From: Candidatus Methylomirabilota bacterium
GTDB taxonomy: Bacteria; Methylomirabilota; Methylomirabilia; Methylomirabilales; 2-02-FULL-66-22
DNA: 5,653 bases
Direction: 5' to 3'
Assembly (NCBI GenBank): GCA_016209725.1
Contig: JACQVO010000236.1
Location: 1 to 5,653, forward strand
The translations under genes and the position numbers were made by a program. Below are positions 5,083-5,653 of this stretch, in pieces (position 1 is the first letter of the stretch; every line of letters starts with the position of its first letter). The notes under the pieces were generated by a model. The model was not told the origin of the DNA and did no database searches. It worked only from the letters and a program-made list of their open reading frames with translations.

Positions 5083-5653
5083 ATGAAAAGGGTGATGACC
5101 ATGGAGGCGCTGGTGAAGGCGTTGGTAACGACGGGCAATCTGATCGAATGGCTTGTCTGGGGAGCCATTTGCGTAGGGCTTCTCCTCGGTCTGATCTTGC
5201 GGATCAGAGAGGCCGTGCATTCTGCGATCTCCCGGCTCTGGCGCCATTTCTCGCCGGGACGCCTGACGCATTCGCGGATCGCCACCTTCCTCCTCGCCGG
5301 CGCCCTTGGAGGGGCGATGCTTCCGATCCCGATTGGGGCCGCGGACCAGGGCTGGTGGTGGGGCTCGCCCATCAATCCCGGCTTTGACCGCAGCACGGTC
5401 ATCCGGGTGAGCGGCACGGTCGCGCGCGCAAGCCTCGAGGCTCGGTCAGGTCCGGCGACCCTCGCCCTTGAATGCCCCCGCGATACGTACATGGTGATCC
5501 TTGGCCCGGGTTGGTACCTCAGACAGCTCGGTGCGGACATCCGGGAAGGCGACCCGCTCACTGTCGAGGGCTCCAAGATGATGGACCGCGGCGGAAACCT
5601 CCACCTCGTCGCGGCTCGGGCCACCAACGAGCGGACCGGTGCCGTACTGGAAC
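5083..5653 (+). CDS. Membrane-anchored protein with OB-fold-like periplasmic domain, 3' end cut off
   Basis: 190 codons are open to the right edge. Residues about 20-41 (LIEWLVWGAICVGLLLGLIL) form a membrane segment; a basic stretch follows (REAVHSAISRLWRHFSPGR, 42-60) and a second hydrophobic segment about 66-87 ending PIGAADQGWWWG, so the remainder is probably periplasmic. From about 103 (STVIRVSGTVAR) the pattern is beta-rich: short strands, then VILGPGWYLRQLGADIREGD, then LTVEGSKM and LHLVAARATN. A 'LGPxWYL...GD.v.V.Gs' pattern is one I associate, from memory only, with small OB-fold-like envelope proteins found beside Spy/CpxP-type genes; I cannot name the family. ATG 5083 is preferred for GGAG at 5075-5078 and a GTGACATGAA start context shared with the preceding gene; ATG 5095 or 5101 are possible. 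Spacing of 24 nt suggests the same operon. Confidence 0.75.
   Translation, partial: MKRVMTMEALVKALVTTGNLIEWLVWGAICVGLLLGLILRIREAVHSAISRLWRHFSPGRLTHSRIATFLLAGALGGAMLPIPIGAADQGWWWGSPINPGFDRSTVIRVSGTVARASLEARSGPATLALECPRDTYMVILGPGWYLRQLGADIREGDPLTVEGSKMMDRGGNLHLVAARATNERTGAVLE

Noticed and set aside
5055..5627. Minus-strand 190-codon open frame at the right end
   Set aside because: Antisense of the membrane-anchored protein, which has membrane segments and a sensible start.
1..5653. tRNA, rRNA, CRISPR array, insertion sequence or phage signature
   Set aside because: No cloverleaf, regular spaced repeats, transposase motifs or terminal inverted repeats were seen on either strand.

Overview
The window looks like a piece of chromosome from a GC-rich Gram-negative bacterium. 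A periplasmic Spy/CpxP/ZraP-type protein, a membrane sensor kinase with a periplasmic domain, and a sigma-54-dependent response regulator all point to a two-membrane cell. The protein style would suit NC10/Rokubacteria-like lineages, Nitrospirota or the former Deltaproteobacteria, but no marker gene is present and I cannot place it more precisely.

Left part (1-1127, minus strand): the 5' end of a MOT1-family molybdate (or sulfate) transporter runs off the left edge. It is not obvious from plus-strand reading, but both MOT1 signature motifs are clear. Just upstream, in the same direction, lies what reads as the C-terminal half of a ModE/LysR-type winged helix-turn-helix domain. An in-frame TAG stands where the family usually has Tyr, and no credible N-terminal half precedes it, so I call it a pseudogene remnant of the transporter's former regulator. 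A perfect 20-bp palindrome (970-989) lies inside the remnant, 28 bp before the transporter start.

Centre (1281-4023, plus strand): a ZraS/NtrB-type membrane histidine kinase overlaps by 20 bp a ZraR/NtrC-type response regulator (receiver, AAA+ with GAFTGA, Fis-type helix-turn-helix). All key catalytic residues of both are visible.

Right part (4024-5653, plus strand): a 238-bp gap carries a 36-bp imperfect dyad that could bind the regulator, followed by a sigma-54 promoter with exact GG-N10-GC spacing. It leads into a ZraP/Spy-like periplasmic protein with a Gly/Pro/Met-rich tail, a small secreted or membrane-anchored Cys-containing protein, and the start of a membrane-anchored protein with a beta-rich, possibly OB-fold, periplasmic domain that runs off the right edge.

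The inferred logic is an envelope-stress or metal-stress circuit. The kinase senses a periplasmic signal, the regulator activates sigma-54 RNA polymerase at 4194-4209, and the output is a chaperone/metal-binding protein plus two accessory envelope proteins. It resembles E. coli zraPSR, but the output operon lies downstream in the same direction instead of divergently, and it includes two genes I cannot name.
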